A DNA stretch of 64,000 bases from Kitasatospora sp040298565 (GCF_040298565.1 NZ_JBEPAK010000001.1:62001-126000), one strand, 5' to 3'; counted from the stretch's first letter, positions 33,105-41,491 are shown. The notes: generated from the sequence alone by a model not told the origin. Made by a program: numbers and translations.

Positions 33105-34109
33105 TCAGCGCAGCACCAGGGCGCGGCCGGACGGCGGCACCAGCTCCCCGATCACCGGCGCGCCGGGCACCTCCCCGGCGACCAGCAGTCCGCCGGAGGT
33201 CTGGGCGTCGGCCAGCAGCAGCCGGTCGGCCTCGGCCACCCGGCCGAAGTCCGTGTGCGGTGCCACCCAGTCGAGGTTGCGGCGCGTACCGCCGCTGACG
33301 AAGCCGTCGCGCACCGCTTCCCGGGCGCCCGCCAGGTACGGCACCGCCGCGGTGTCGATCACGGCGGTCACGCCCGAGGCCCGCGCCAGCTTGTACAGGT
33401 GGCCGAGCAGGCCGAACCCGGTGACGTCGGTGGCGCACCGGGCACCGGCGGCGAGCGCCGCCCGGGCCGCGTCGCGGTTCAGGGCGGCCATGGTCTCGAC
33501 GGCCTCGGGGAAGTGCTCGCCGGTCGCCTTGTGACGGTTGTTCAGCACACCGGTGCCGAGCGGCTTGCTGAGCGACAGCGGCAGCCCGGCGCCGCCCGCG
33601 TCGTTGCGCAGCAGCCGGTCGGGGTCGGCGATGCCGGTGACGGCCATGCCGTACTTGGGCTCCGGATCCTCGATGCTGTGCCCGCCGGCCAGGTGGCAGT
33701 CCGCCTGCCGGGCGACCGTCAGGCCGCCCCGCATCACCTCCCGGGCCAGCTCGAAGGGCAGGGTCCCGCGCGGCCAGGCGAGCAGGTTCACGGCGACCAG
33801 CGGGGTGCCGCCCATCGCGTAGACGTCGGAGAGAGCGTTGGCGGCGGCGATCCGCCCCCAGTCGAAGGGGTCGTCGACGACCGGGGTGAAGAAGTCGGCG
33901 GTGGCGATCACCGCGGGACCGCCGTCGGGGAGGCGGACGGCGGCCGCGTCGTCCCCGTTCTCCAGGCCGACCAGCAGGTCGGCCGCCCCGGCGGCCGGGG
34001 GCGGGAGCAGCCCGGACAGCGCGGCCTCCAGCTCGCCCGGCGGGATCTTGCAGGCGCAGCCGCCGCCCCGGGCGTAGCCGGTGAGTCGGATCGGGGCTCG
34101 GGTGGTCAT
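33105..34109 (-). CDS. selD: Selenide, water dikinase (selenophosphate synthetase)
   Basis: 334 residues, ATG at 34109 after AGGGAA. Makes selenophosphate from selenide and ATP. The active-site segment 'ARGGGCACKIPPGELEAAL' has Cys18 and Lys21 (equivalent to E. coli Cys17 and Lys20; here Cys, not Sec). Further signatures: 'ENGDDAAAVRL', 'TADFFTPVVDDPFDWGRIAAANALSDVYAMGG' in pieces, 'LAGGHSIEDPEPKYG', and 'ATDVTGFGLLGHL'. Convergent with fdhA, divergent from tRNA-Sec, so the 120 bp to its left-hand promoter side are shared with selC. Confidence 0.95.
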   Translation of the reverse strand: MTTRAPIRLTGYARGGGCACKIPPGELEAALSGLLPPPAAGAADLLVGLENGDDAAAVRLPDGGPAVIATADFFTPVVDDPFDWGRIAAANALSDVYAMGGTPLVAVNLLAWPRGTLPFELAREVMRGGLTVARQADCHLAGGHSIEDPEPKYGMAVTGIADPDRLLRNDAGGAGLPLSLSKPLGTGVLNNRHKATGEHFPEAVETMAALNRDAARAALAAGARCATDVTGFGLLGHLYKLARASGVTAVIDTAAVPYLAGAREAVRDGFVSGGTRRNLDWVAPHTDFGRVAEADRLLLADAQTSGGLLVAGEVPGAPVIGELVPPSGRALVLR

Positions 34110-34231
34110 GACGGTTCCCTCGGGTCGGTGCAGCGGGTCGGTGCGGCAGGTCGGTGCAGGCGGTCCGGGCGGGCGGGCCGGTGTGGTGCGTTGATCCGCG
34201 GCGCCCCACCCGCTTGCATGGGCGCTGACGC

Positions 34232-34327
34232 GGAGACGTGCGGGTGCCTGGTGGCCCTCCCGGTCTTCAAAACCGAGGTGTCCGAGGATCTCGGACAGGC
34301 GGGTTCGATTCCCGTCCGTCTCCGCCA
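34232..34327 (+). tRNA. selC: tRNA-Sec, anticodon TCA
   Basis: Acceptor strands GGAGACG (34232-34238) and CGTCTCC, then discriminator G (34324) and an encoded CCA (34325-34327). The anticodon loop CTTCAAA (34265-34271) has TCA at 34267-34269, reading UGA. The extra arm is long, with a 7-bp stem GTCCGAG/CTCGGAC, and the T loop is GGGTTCGATTCCC. Total about 93 nt plus CCA, the large size typical of tRNA-Sec. It is transcribed opposite to selB and overlaps its 3' end by about 61 bp. Confidence 0.95.
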
Positions 34328-36099
34328 CCTGCCGCAGCGGCCGTGCAGCGGCGGTGGACGGCGTCGATCCGTTCCGTCCAGCCGCGCCGGTCCAGGTGCT
34401 CCAGCAGGGGGATGACGACCCGCCGGGTGGTGTCCAGGGCGATCCTGGCCTCGCTGGTGGTGAACGGCTGGGCCAGCCGGGCCAGCGCGGCGGCCGCCCG
34501 CCGGTCGGCGTCCGGGAGCAGCACGATGCCGTCGGGGAGCCGCAGCAGCTCGCCGGAGGCGGCCGCGGCGGCGACCAGTTGCGGCGTCAGCCCGAGCGCG
34601 GTGAGCTCCGCCGCCTCGGGGGCGTGGAACGGCCGGGCGGCGAGCCGGTCCCGCACCTGCCGCACGGCGGGCGGCAGGACCGGCGCGGTGACGCTGCCGT
34701 AGAGCCGGCCGTCACGCTGGTCGAGCCGGCCGGCCAGCGCCCGGACCAGCGCGGTGACCAGGGCGCGGTCCGGCAGCTCCAGTTGGCGGCGCGCCGCCTC
34801 GACCGGCAGGCCCGGGTCGGTCGGGCGTTCGGCCGCATGGCGTTCCACGGCCTCGCACAGCCGCCGCTGGAGTCGCGACCAGTGCGCCGGGTCGCACAGC
34901 CAGTCGGCGGTGACGGGCGGTGCGGCGGGGGTGAGGCCCATCGCGGTGAACTCCTGGCGGCGGATCAGGCCGCGGCGGCGCAGCTGCGCGGCGGCGTCCG
35001 GCACGCCCCGGTGCCCGTCGAGCTCGCGGGCCCGGTCGGCCGCCGCGCCCCGGCGGGTCAGCCGGGGCGGGCGCGGGTCGAGGACGGTGGCCGCGCCCGC
35101 GATGCGGTGCCGGCCCGGGTCGCGGAGCAGTGCCACGTCGTCGATCCGCAGCGGGAGCGGGGTGTCGAGGGCGAGTCGGGCGGTGGTGGTGCCGAGGGGG
35201 CGGACGGTGACCGGGACGGCGGCCGTGCCGAGGTGCAGGGTGAGCCGCCGCGGCAGGTCGGCGGCGGCGTCCACGCGGAGCCGGACGTCGACGGTGTCGG
35301 TGGTGAGCCAGCGGTCCGGGGTCAGCAGGGCGCTGCCGCGCCGCAGGTCGGCGGCCCCGGGGCCGTGCACGTTGACCGCCACCCGAGCTGTGGCGCCGAC
35401 GGCCGGTCGGGGTTGCTTGAGGCTCTCCAGGCCGCGGACGCGCAGCAGCCGGCTTTCACCGGGGCCGGTCACCGCGAGCAGTCGGTCGCCGACGGAGATC
35501 GTGCCCGCTGCGAGGGTGCCGGTCACCACGGTGCCGTGGCCGCGCACGGTGAACGTCCGGTCGACCCACAGCCGGACGTCACCGGTCCGGTCGGCCGGGG
35601 GCAGCCGGGCCGTCAGACGGGCCAGCGCGGCCCGCAGCTCCGGCAGCCCGGCTCCGGTCAGCGAGCTCACGGCCACCGGCTCGACCCGGCCCAGGGAGCT
35701 GCGGGCCAGTCGGGCGAGGGCCTGGTCCCGGGTCGGGGCGGGATCGGCCAGGTCGCTGCGGGTGACGGCGAGGACGCCGTGCCGGACGCGGAGGGCGTCG
35801 AGGACGGCGAGGTGTTCCTCGGACTGGGCCTGCCAGCCCTGGTCGGCGGCGACGACGAACAGCACGGCGGGGACGGGGCCGACGCCGGCCAGCATGGTGG
35901 TCACCAGCCGTTCGTGGCCCGGCACGTCGACGAAGGCGGTCTCGCCGGCCTCGGGCACGGTGGTCCAGACGAAGCCCAGGTCGATCGTCATGCCGCGGCG
36001 GCGCTCCTCGGCCCAGCGGTCCGGTTCCATCCCGGTGAGCGCGCGGACCAGGGCCGACTTGCCGTGGTCCACGTGGCCGGCGGTCGCGATCACGTGCAC
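34267..36099 (-). CDS. selB: Selenocysteine-specific elongation factor
   Basis: 610 residues from the GTG at 36099 (GGAG 5 nt before); a GTG at 36093 forming GTGA with the selA stop is an alternative. The N-terminal GTPase is clear: 'VIATAGHVDHGKSALVRALTG' (P-loop), 'RRRGMTIDLGFVW' (switch I), 'DVPGHERLVTTML' (G3), and 'VTRSDL' at G4, with Arg/Ser where EF-Tu has NK. Domains II-III follow, then winged helices ending near 'RRVVIPLLEHLDRRGWTERID', which bind SECIS RNA. The last ~20 codons run antisense through tRNA-Sec, and the TGA stop is the exact complement of its anticodon. It delivers Sec-tRNA to the ribosome at UGA. Confidence 0.95.
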   Translation of the reverse strand: MHVIATAGHVDHGKSALVRALTGMEPDRWAEERRRGMTIDLGFVWTTVPEAGETAFVDVPGHERLVTTMLAGVGPVPAVLFVVAADQGWQAQSEEHLAVLDALRVRHGVLAVTRSDLADPAPTRDQALARLARSSLGRVEPVAVSSLTGAGLPELRAALARLTARLPPADRTGDVRLWVDRTFTVRGHGTVVTGTLAAGTISVGDRLLAVTGPGESRLLRVRGLESLKQPRPAVGATARVAVNVHGPGAADLRRGSALLTPDRWLTTDTVDVRLRVDAAADLPRRLTLHLGTAAVPVTVRPLGTTTARLALDTPLPLRIDDVALLRDPGRHRIAGAATVLDPRPPRLTRRGAAADRARELDGHRGVPDAAAQLRRRGLIRRQEFTAMGLTPAAPPVTADWLCDPAHWSRLQRRLCEAVERHAAERPTDPGLPVEAARRQLELPDRALVTALVRALAGRLDQRDGRLYGSVTAPVLPPAVRQVRDRLAARPFHAPEAAELTALGLTPQLVAAAAASGELLRLPDGIVLLPDADRRAAAALARLAQPFTTSEARIALDTTRRVVIPLLEHLDRRGWTERIDAVHRRCTAAAAGGGDGRESNPPVRDPRTPRF

Positions 36100-37622
36100 G
36101 GCCGCTCCGGCGCCTGGTTCCGGGCGGCGGCCCGCGGTGGCGTTCCGGCGCGGCGACCCCGTTCCCCGGCTGCGGCGCGGACGGCCCCGGCGAGCCGGTC
36201 GTCGGCCTCCGGGGCGACGGTGCGCAGGTCGAGCAGGCAGCAGCCGTCGGCGGTCCGGCCGACCACGGGCGTCGGCCCCTGCCGCAGGAGGACAGCGAAC
36301 TCCTCCGGCAGGGCGAGCGCCGAACTGGCCAGCACCACGCCGGGCGCTCCGCCGCCCCCGACCACGGCCCGGCTGCTGACCGCCCGGGCCGGGATGCCCT
36401 CCGCCGACAGCACCCCGGCCAAGCGCTGGGCGCGGGTGCGCAGTTCGCGCTCCCCGGCGTGCAGGGCGCGGCGGGTGGGCGTGTCGGGTGTGGTGAGGGT
36501 GGCCTCCAGGGCGGCCAGGGTCAGCTTGTCGACGCGCAGCGCCCGGGCCAGCGGGTGCCGGGCGAGGGCCCGGACTGCGTCGGCGCGGCCCAGGAGCAGG
36601 CCGCACTGCGGGCCGCCGAGCAGCTTGTCCCCGCTCGCGGTGACCAGGTCGGCGCCGGCCCGCAGCCAGCTGTCGGCATCCGGTTCGTCCGGGAGCAGCG
36701 GTTCGCGCTCCAGCAGGCCGGAGCCGATGTCGGCGACGACCGGAGGGCCGAGCGCGGCGAGTTCGGCGACGCCGACCGCTCCGGTGAACCCGGTGATGCG
36801 GAAGTTCGAGGGGTGGATCTTGAGGATGAACCCGGTGTCGCTCCCGATCGCGGCGGCGTAGTCGGCGACGGTCGTCCGGTTGGTGGTGCCGACCTCGCGC
36901 AGCCGTGCGCCCGTCGAGGAGAGCAGGTCCGGCAGGCGGAAGCCGTCACCGATCTCCACCAGCTCGCCCCTGCTGACGACGATCTCCCGGCCCTGGGCGA
37001 GCGCCGTGGCCGCCAGGACGAGGGCGGCGGCGCCGTTGTTCACCACGTGTGCGGCCTGGGCGGCGGGGACGCGGGCGAGCAGGGCCCGTACGGTCGAGCG
37101 GCCCCGGGGTGCCCGTTCGCCCGAGGCGAGGTCGAACTCGACGTCGGTCGCGCCGGCCGCGGCGAGGACGGCCTGCCGGGCCGGCTCGGAGAGTGCGGCG
37201 CGCCCGAGGTTGGTGTGCAGCAGCACGCCGGTGGCGTTCAGCACGGGGCGCAGGGCGGTGGCGCTGTGCGGGAGCGACCCGAGGGCCGTCTCGGCGACCT
37301 CGGCCGGGCCGATCAGCCCCTGCCGGGCGAGCTCCTGGGCGTCCGTCACGGCGGCCTTGACGATCGGCCGGCCGAGGCGTCCGACGGCCTCGGCCAACCG
37401 GGGGTCGGCCAGGACGGCATCGGTGCGGAGCACCGCCCGGCGCGGATCGGGTCCGCGTCCTCCGCCGGCTCCTCCGGCCGCGGGTCGAGCGGCATCCGAC
37501 GCCCGGTCACCGTGCGTCGATCCGTCGGGCGTCGAACCGTCGGGCGTCGAACCGTCGGGCGTCGATCCGCGGTACGTCGGTCCGCGGTGCGTCGATCCGG
37601 AGTGCGTCGAGCCGTGGTGCAT
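36090..37622 (-). CDS. selA: L-seryl-tRNA(Sec) selenium transferase
   Basis: Up to 510 residues from the ATG at 37622; the PLP enzyme that turns Ser-tRNA-Sec into Sec-tRNA-Sec. Signatures: 'LRPVLNATGVLLHTNLGRA', 'VVNNGAAALVLAATALA', 'ILKIHPSNFRITGFTG', 'VADIGSGLL', and the Schiff-base Lys333 in TASGDKLLGGPQCG. Conserved sequence begins at about residue 59 (DPRRAVLRTDAVLADPRL). The first ~58 residues are a tandem GSTPD-type repeat and a Gly/Ala stretch not expected in SelA, and no strong ribosome site precedes the ATG; a GTG at 37433 is an alternative start. Its stop overlaps the selB start, so selA-selB form an operon. Confidence 0.93.
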   Translation of the reverse strand: MHHGSTHSGSTHRGPTYRGSTPDGSTPDGSTPDGSTHGDRASDAARPAAGGAGGGRGPDPRRAVLRTDAVLADPRLAEAVGRLGRPIVKAAVTDAQELARQGLIGPAEVAETALGSLPHSATALRPVLNATGVLLHTNLGRAALSEPARQAVLAAAGATDVEFDLASGERAPRGRSTVRALLARVPAAQAAHVVNNGAAALVLAATALAQGREIVVSRGELVEIGDGFRLPDLLSSTGARLREVGTTNRTTVADYAAAIGSDTGFILKIHPSNFRITGFTGAVGVAELAALGPPVVADIGSGLLEREPLLPDEPDADSWLRAGADLVTASGDKLLGGPQCGLLLGRADAVRALARHPLARALRVDKLTLAALEATLTTPDTPTRRALHAGERELRTRAQRLAGVLSAEGIPARAVSSRAVVGGGGAPGVVLASSALALPEEFAVLLRQGPTPVVGRTADGCCLLDLRTVAPEADDRLAGAVRAAAGERGRRAGTPPRAAARNQAPERPCT

Positions 37623-37629
37623 CGATCTG
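37512..37629. repeat. 15-bp tandem repeat at the 5' end of selA
   Basis: Seven to eight 15-bp units, consensus near GTGCGTCGATCCGTC (start positions 37512, 37527, 37542, 37557, 37572, 37587, 37602, 37617). Two adjacent units are identical. Read from the selA strand it codes for a pentapeptide repeat like GSTPD. The period is a multiple of three, so copy-number change would keep the frame. Confidence 0.8.
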
Positions 37630-37834
37630 TCTCGGCCTTCGGGCTGGCGGTCACGTGGGGATCAGCCTGACCGCTCGGCCCTGCGGCTTCGCCCACCGAC
37701 ACGCTGGGGAGCGGCGAAACGGCGTGGCCCCGCCCGCCGCGGGTGCCCGGCCGCGGGTTCCGTCCGCGACGCCCGGCGAGCACACTGGAGGCGGGGCGGG
37801 ACCCTGTTGCTTCGGCCGATGCGAGGTGGCTGCG

Positions 37835-38257
37835 ATGCCGTTCCCGCCGTACACCACCAGACGGCCGGGTCTGGACCTGCTCCGATGGCTCACCGTGGCG
37901 GGGCTGGCGGTCGACGCCTACGTCCACGCCGATCTCGCCGACCGGTACGACCCGGTGGCGAACCCGATCAGCCAGGGCGACCTGTTCCGGGCCGAGGCCG
38001 GGCTGGCGGCCCTCGCGGCGCTGCTGGTCCTGATCCGCCCGCGCCTGTCGGCGCTGGCCTTCGCCTTCCTGGTCGCGGCGGGCGGCCTCGTGCTCCTGCT
38101 GCTGTACCGCTACGTCGACGTCGGGTCGATCGGGCCGCTGCCGGACATGTACGAACCGGTCTGGTTCACCGAGAAGGTGGTCGCCGCGGTGGCCCAGGGC
38201 GTCGCCGCCGTGGCCGTCGTCCCGCTCCTGCGCGCGCACCGGAGGGTCCTGGTCTGA
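37835..38257 (+). CDS. Small four-helix membrane protein
   Basis: 140 residues from the ATG at 37835 (GAGG upstream); the frame continues upstream to 37655 but without membrane-protein character. About four hydrophobic segments: 'LLRWLTVAGLAVDAYVHADLA', 'AEAGLAALAALLVLI', 'ALAFAFLVAAGGLVLLLLY', and 'VVAAVAQGVAAVAVVPLL'. A conserved-looking loop 'DRYDPVANPISQGDLFRAEAG' lies between helices 1 and 2, and 'PDMYEPVWFTEK' between 3 and 4. I believe close relatives are common in streptomycetes but cannot give a function. It is divergent from selA. Confidence 0.8.
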   Translation: MPFPPYTTRRPGLDLLRWLTVAGLAVDAYVHADLADRYDPVANPISQGDLFRAEAGLAALAALLVLIRPRLSALAFAFLVAAGGLVLLLLYRYVDVGSIGPLPDMYEPVWFTEKVVAAVAQGVAAVAVVPLLRAHRRVLV

Positions 38258-38373
38258 CGTCCACGCGTGTGCGGGGCCGGATACGGCGGGAGCCGTGGCG
38301 GGGAGGTGGGGCGGCGAGTACGCGAGGCGGGTGCGCAACGGCACGGGCGGCCGGTGAGTGGCCGGCGCCGGCG

Positions 38374-38580
38374 GTGGAGGTGCTGCAGCAGGTCACGGAC
38401 GAGGTCGGCGACGCGGTGGTCCGCCGCTTGCCGAGTGCGGCGGCGCCGGCCCAACGGCTGGTCTCGGACCTCCGTGCCCGGGGCTGGGCCGGGGACGACG
38501 AGCTGGCCGCACGGCCGGCCTTTCTGCAGGGCCTCGGTCCGGACCCGGCGACCGGGCCCAGCGCGGCGCGTCCGGGCTGA
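38374..38580 (+). CDS. Small hypothetical protein (start uncertain)
   Basis: About 68 residues from a GTG at 38374; other GTGs at 38380 and 38268 are possible and none has a clear ribosome site. The composition is protein-like: 'VEVLQQVTDEVGDAVVRRLP' then 'APAQRLVSDLRARGWAGDDELAARPAFLQGL', a likely helical hairpin with acidic residues. A strong hairpin begins 5 nt after its stop codon, which supports a real transcript ending here, though the hairpin may serve the convergent gene instead. Confidence 0.45.
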   Translation: MEVLQQVTDEVGDAVVRRLPSAAAPAQRLVSDLRARGWAGDDELAARPAFLQGLGPDPATGPSAARPG

Positions 38581-38585
38581 GCGCT

Positions 38586-38632
38586 GCGGCCCGGTGCGGC
38601 TGGGTCCGTGGGACTCCACCGCACCGGGCCGC
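38586..38632. terminator. Terminator before phosphoesterase gene end
   Basis: Perfect 14-bp stem GCGGCCCGGTGCGG (38586-38599) against 38619-38632 with a 19-nt loop, between two convergent genes (stops at 38580 and 38657). Confidence 0.75.
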
Positions 38633-38656
38633 CGACGGACCCGCCGGGGGCCGGCC

Positions 38657-40471
38657 TCAGCCGACGGTCAGCCGGAACGGGCCGGCCAGCACCGAGTAGC
38701 CGTCGTTGGCCAGGTAGTACGCGTCGTAGGCGCCCGCGCCGTTCAGCTTGCCGGTGGAGAAGGTGACCGCGCCGCTCTGGTTCGGCGTGTAGGCCCAGGT
38801 CAGCGCGGAGCGCGAGCCGGGGGTGACGCCCGCCGGGTAGATGCCGACCCAGTTCTTGGGGCCGGCCTGGGCGGCGGTCGGCAGGGTGTAGCGGAGCGTG
38901 ACGTTGCCGCCGTTGGCCACCGCGCCGAGGTCGCCGGTCAGCGTCGGGCCGGCGGCCCTGGAGGGGGCGAAGGCGGCGTTCAGCGGGGTGGCGTAGGTGT
39001 CGTTGCCGGTCAGCCCGGGCAGGCCGAGGGCGGACTCGATGGTGCGGCCGATGCCGTAGTGGTCGTAGTGCAGCGGGCTGCTGGTGCCGGCCGGCACGGT
39101 GCCCTGGGAGCCGACGACGACGGTGGCGAGGTGGTTGTAGCCCTCGCTCTCGCTCTCGTCCCAGGTGAGCAGGAGCAGGGAGCGCTGCTGGGTCCACGCC
39201 GGGGAGGCAAGCACGGGGGCGAGGGTCTGCCGCAGCCAGCCGTCCTGGGTCTTCAGGCTGGTGGCGTTGCCGTTGCCGGAGCCCTCGCCGTCGTAGTAGT
39301 CGTCGGCGGCGATCCAGGAGAAGTTCGGCGTGGTGGCCGCGGACTTCAGGTCGGCGGTCAGCTGCGAGGTGTCGAACAGGTGCGCCGCGCAGCGGGCCGG
39401 ATTGCCGCTGATGTCGGTGTAGTTGATGAACGGGGCGTCGTCGGGCATGTAGGAGCTGTCGTAGTTCTTGTTGGTGTTGCAGGGCGTGCCCATGCCCTGT
39501 TCGTAGGCCTTCCAGGTCTTGCCGGCGTCCTCGATGGTGTCACCGAGGTTGCGCTGCGGGGAGTTGATGTTGGGCCAGTAGGTGGCGCCCTTCGTGTAGG
39601 TGTCGCCGCCGGCGATCGCGAGGTAGTTCTCGTCGCTCGGGTGGTAGACGCCGTGGGCGTCGGTGAGGGTGGCGCCCTGGGCCATCAGGCTGTGGATGTA
39701 CGGCGTGTCCGCCGGGTCGTTCATGATCTGGGAGTAGTCGGTGTTCTCCATCATGACCGTGAACACGTGGTCGTAGCCCGGCACGGCGGAGGCGGGCGGG
39801 GTGAGCGGGGCGGGCGCGTTGACCGGGGTGTCGAGGGTGAGGGAGAGGTTGTCCAGGTAGCCGGTCTCGTTGGAGGTGGACAGGAACTGCACCTCGACCT
39901 GGATCGACCTGGTGCCGGCCGGGACGGCGCCGGTGGCGCTGCGGGAGAGGAACGCGGTGCTCAGGCCGCGGTCGGTGGCGGAGACGGTCGGCAGCTTGGC
40001 GGTCGCGCCGAGCGGGTTGCCGTCGGCTCCCCGGAAGTGCAGGCTGACCGCGGCGTAGCCGCCGTACGTGGTCCAACCGCCGAGCCAGGCCGCGAGGTTG
40101 TAGTGCACTCCCCCGCCGTCGATCGCGCCCGCCGCGGAGGAGACGTCGACGGTCTGCGACATCGCGCCGTCGCCGAAGTTGCCGGGGCCGAAGAAGGCCC
40201 TGCCGGGGGTCCGGCCGTCGGAGGGCAGGCCGAAGGAGCCCACCGAGTGGCACATCTGGTTGATGCCGCCGGCCTGGACCGTCCAGCCGGGGACGGTGCT
40301 GGCGGCGCTCCAGTCGGTGGTGCAGTAACCGCCGCCCTCCGCGTCGCCGTTGACGATCAGGTTGCCGCTGGTGGCCGCCGCGGTGGCGGTGCCGGGCGCG
40401 GCGACGGCCAGCGCGCCGAGGAGGGGCAGGGTGGCGAGCATTCCGCCGAGGGGGCTCCGACGCAGTCGCAT
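38657..40471 (-). CDS. Secreted phosphoesterase/phospholipase C-type protein
   Basis: 604 residues from the ATG at 40471 (GAGGT upstream). Signal peptide 'MLATLPLLGALAVAAPGTATA'. Residues ~35-200 look like a carbohydrate-binding beta-sandwich ('GNLIVNGDAEGGGYCTTDWSAASTVPGW', 'YLDNLSLTL'). The phosphoesterase domain (alkaline phosphatase superfamily, PF04185 type) follows: 'YDHVFTVMMENTDYSQI' (metal-binding Glu-Asn), 'GVYHPSDENYLAIAGGDTY', 'DDYYDGEGSGNG', and 'LLLLTWDESES'. A C-terminal ~100-residue beta domain (NWVGIYPAGVTPGSRSALTW) is similar to those of acid phosphatases/phospholipases. A PHO-box-like pair lies upstream, consistent with phosphate scavenging. Confidence 0.88.
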   Translation of the reverse strand: MRLRRSPLGGMLATLPLLGALAVAAPGTATAAATSGNLIVNGDAEGGGYCTTDWSAASTVPGWTVQAGGINQMCHSVGSFGLPSDGRTPGRAFFGPGNFGDGAMSQTVDVSSAAGAIDGGGVHYNLAAWLGGWTTYGGYAAVSLHFRGADGNPLGATAKLPTVSATDRGLSTAFLSRSATGAVPAGTRSIQVEVQFLSTSNETGYLDNLSLTLDTPVNAPAPLTPPASAVPGYDHVFTVMMENTDYSQIMNDPADTPYIHSLMAQGATLTDAHGVYHPSDENYLAIAGGDTYTKGATYWPNINSPQRNLGDTIEDAGKTWKAYEQGMGTPCNTNKNYDSSYMPDDAPFINYTDISGNPARCAAHLFDTSQLTADLKSAATTPNFSWIAADDYYDGEGSGNGNATSLKTQDGWLRQTLAPVLASPAWTQQRSLLLLTWDESESEGYNHLATVVVGSQGTVPAGTSSPLHYDHYGIGRTIESALGLPGLTGNDTYATPLNAAFAPSRAAGPTLTGDLGAVANGGNVTLRYTLPTAAQAGPKNWVGIYPAGVTPGSRSALTWAYTPNQSGAVTFSTGKLNGAGAYDAYYLANDGYSVLAGPFRLTVG

Positions 40472-40556
40472 GGGGGGTACCTCGTCCCGTTGGTGAGGGT
40501 GGGTGCCATGGCTGTCCGCCATGGGCGCGACATAGAGGTACCGGTCGGCACTGTCC

Positions 40557-40578
40557 GGCGGAAGAACGCCGGTCGAAC
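40557..40578 (-). promoter_or_regulatory. Candidate PHO box (PhoP site)
   Basis: On the minus strand two contiguous 11-nt units, GTTCGACCGGC and GTTCTTCCGCC, match the direct-repeat pattern of Streptomyces PHO boxes (GTTCA-type, 11-nt period). They lie about 86 nt before the start of the secreted phosphoesterase gene, a phosphate-starvation type of target. Confidence 0.5.
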
Positions 40579-40684
40579 TTGACCAGACAACTTCGCGCGT
40601 GCGCTACACCCCCGGCCCCACCTCGCCCTTGCCCTTGCCCCGCCCCGGCGCGACGACGAGGCGACGGGGCGGTCGGACCGCCGC

Positions 40685-41443
40685 TCAGGCGCGCAGCACC
40701 CGGACGCCGGCGTCGGCGATCGCCCGCTCCTGCTCGGCGGAGACCCCCGAGTCCGTCACCAGGTCGTGCACCTCGGCGAGCGGGCAGATCGAGGCGAAGG
40801 TCACCCGGCCGATCTTGGTCCGGTCGGCCAGCACGACCGACCGGGCGCTGCTGCGCAGGAAGGCCCGGTCGGTCTGGGCCTCCATCTCGTCGTGGGTGGT
40901 GCAGCCCTCCTGCACCGTCAGGCCGTCCACGCCGATGAAGGCGAGGTCGAGGTGGTAGCGCTGGAGCATGGCGTCCGCCGCCGGGCCGACCAGTTCGTAG
41001 CTGGCCGAGCGGGCGATGCCGCCGATCACGACCAGGCGGACCTCCGGACGGACGATCAGCTCGGCCGCGATGTTCACGGCGTTGGTGACCACCGTCACCT
41101 TGCCCCGCTCGGCCAGCACCCGGGCCAGTTCGGTGGCGGTGGTGCCGCCGGTGAGGCCCACCACCGCACCGTCCGGTACCAGTTCGGCGGCCACCCGGGC
41201 GATCCGGCGCTTCTCCTCCTGCTGCTTCTCGCTGCGGTGCCGCAAGGGGAGTTCGAGGTTGACGGCCCCGGTCACCGCGCCGCCGCGGGTGCGGTGCAGC
41301 AGTCCCTGGTCGTGCAGCTCCTGGAGGTCGCGCCGCACCGTCGCGCCCGACACCCCCAGCAGATCGGCGAGCGCGTGCACGTCGGCGCTGCCCACTTCCG
41401 CGATGTGGGACAGGATCCGGGCGGCGCGATCAGCTTTGAGCAT
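40685..41443 (-). CDS. DeoR-family sugar-operon repressor (AgaR-like)
   Basis: 252 residues, ATG at 41443. N-terminal HTH 'RILSHIAEVGSADVHALADLLGVSGATVRRDLQELHDQGLLHRTRGGAV' in blocks is the DeoR signature. The C-terminal isomerase-like sensor domain has 'VGLTGGTTATELARVLAERGKVTVVTNAVNIAAEL' and 'LAFIGVDGLTVQEG', the phosphosugar-binding region. It is the last gene of a probable operon with the SIS isomerase and aldolase (48 nt after the aldolase stop). It probably represses this operon and perhaps the divergent ABC/GH31 promoters until a sugar phosphate appears. Confidence 0.92.
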   Translation of the reverse strand: MLKADRAARILSHIAEVGSADVHALADLLGVSGATVRRDLQELHDQGLLHRTRGGAVTGAVNLELPLRHRSEKQQEEKRRIARVAAELVPDGAVVGLTGGTTATELARVLAERGKVTVVTNAVNIAAELIVRPEVRLVVIGGIARSASYELVGPAADAMLQRYHLDLAFIGVDGLTVQEGCTTHDEMEAQTDRAFLRSSARSVVLADRTKIGRVTFASICPLAEVHDLVTDSGVSAEQERAIADAGVRVLRA

Positions 41444-41491
41444 GGTCGGATTGTATCTCCGGCCACAGCTGCTCGGACTTGCCATGTTCAG

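Noticed and set aside
28456..34209. 1917-codon open frame on the minus strand across the FDH operon
   Set aside because: It lies antisense to three clear FDH genes and selD's region; in very GC-rich DNA the complement of a real gene often stays open. The translation is low-complexity and has no ribosome site.
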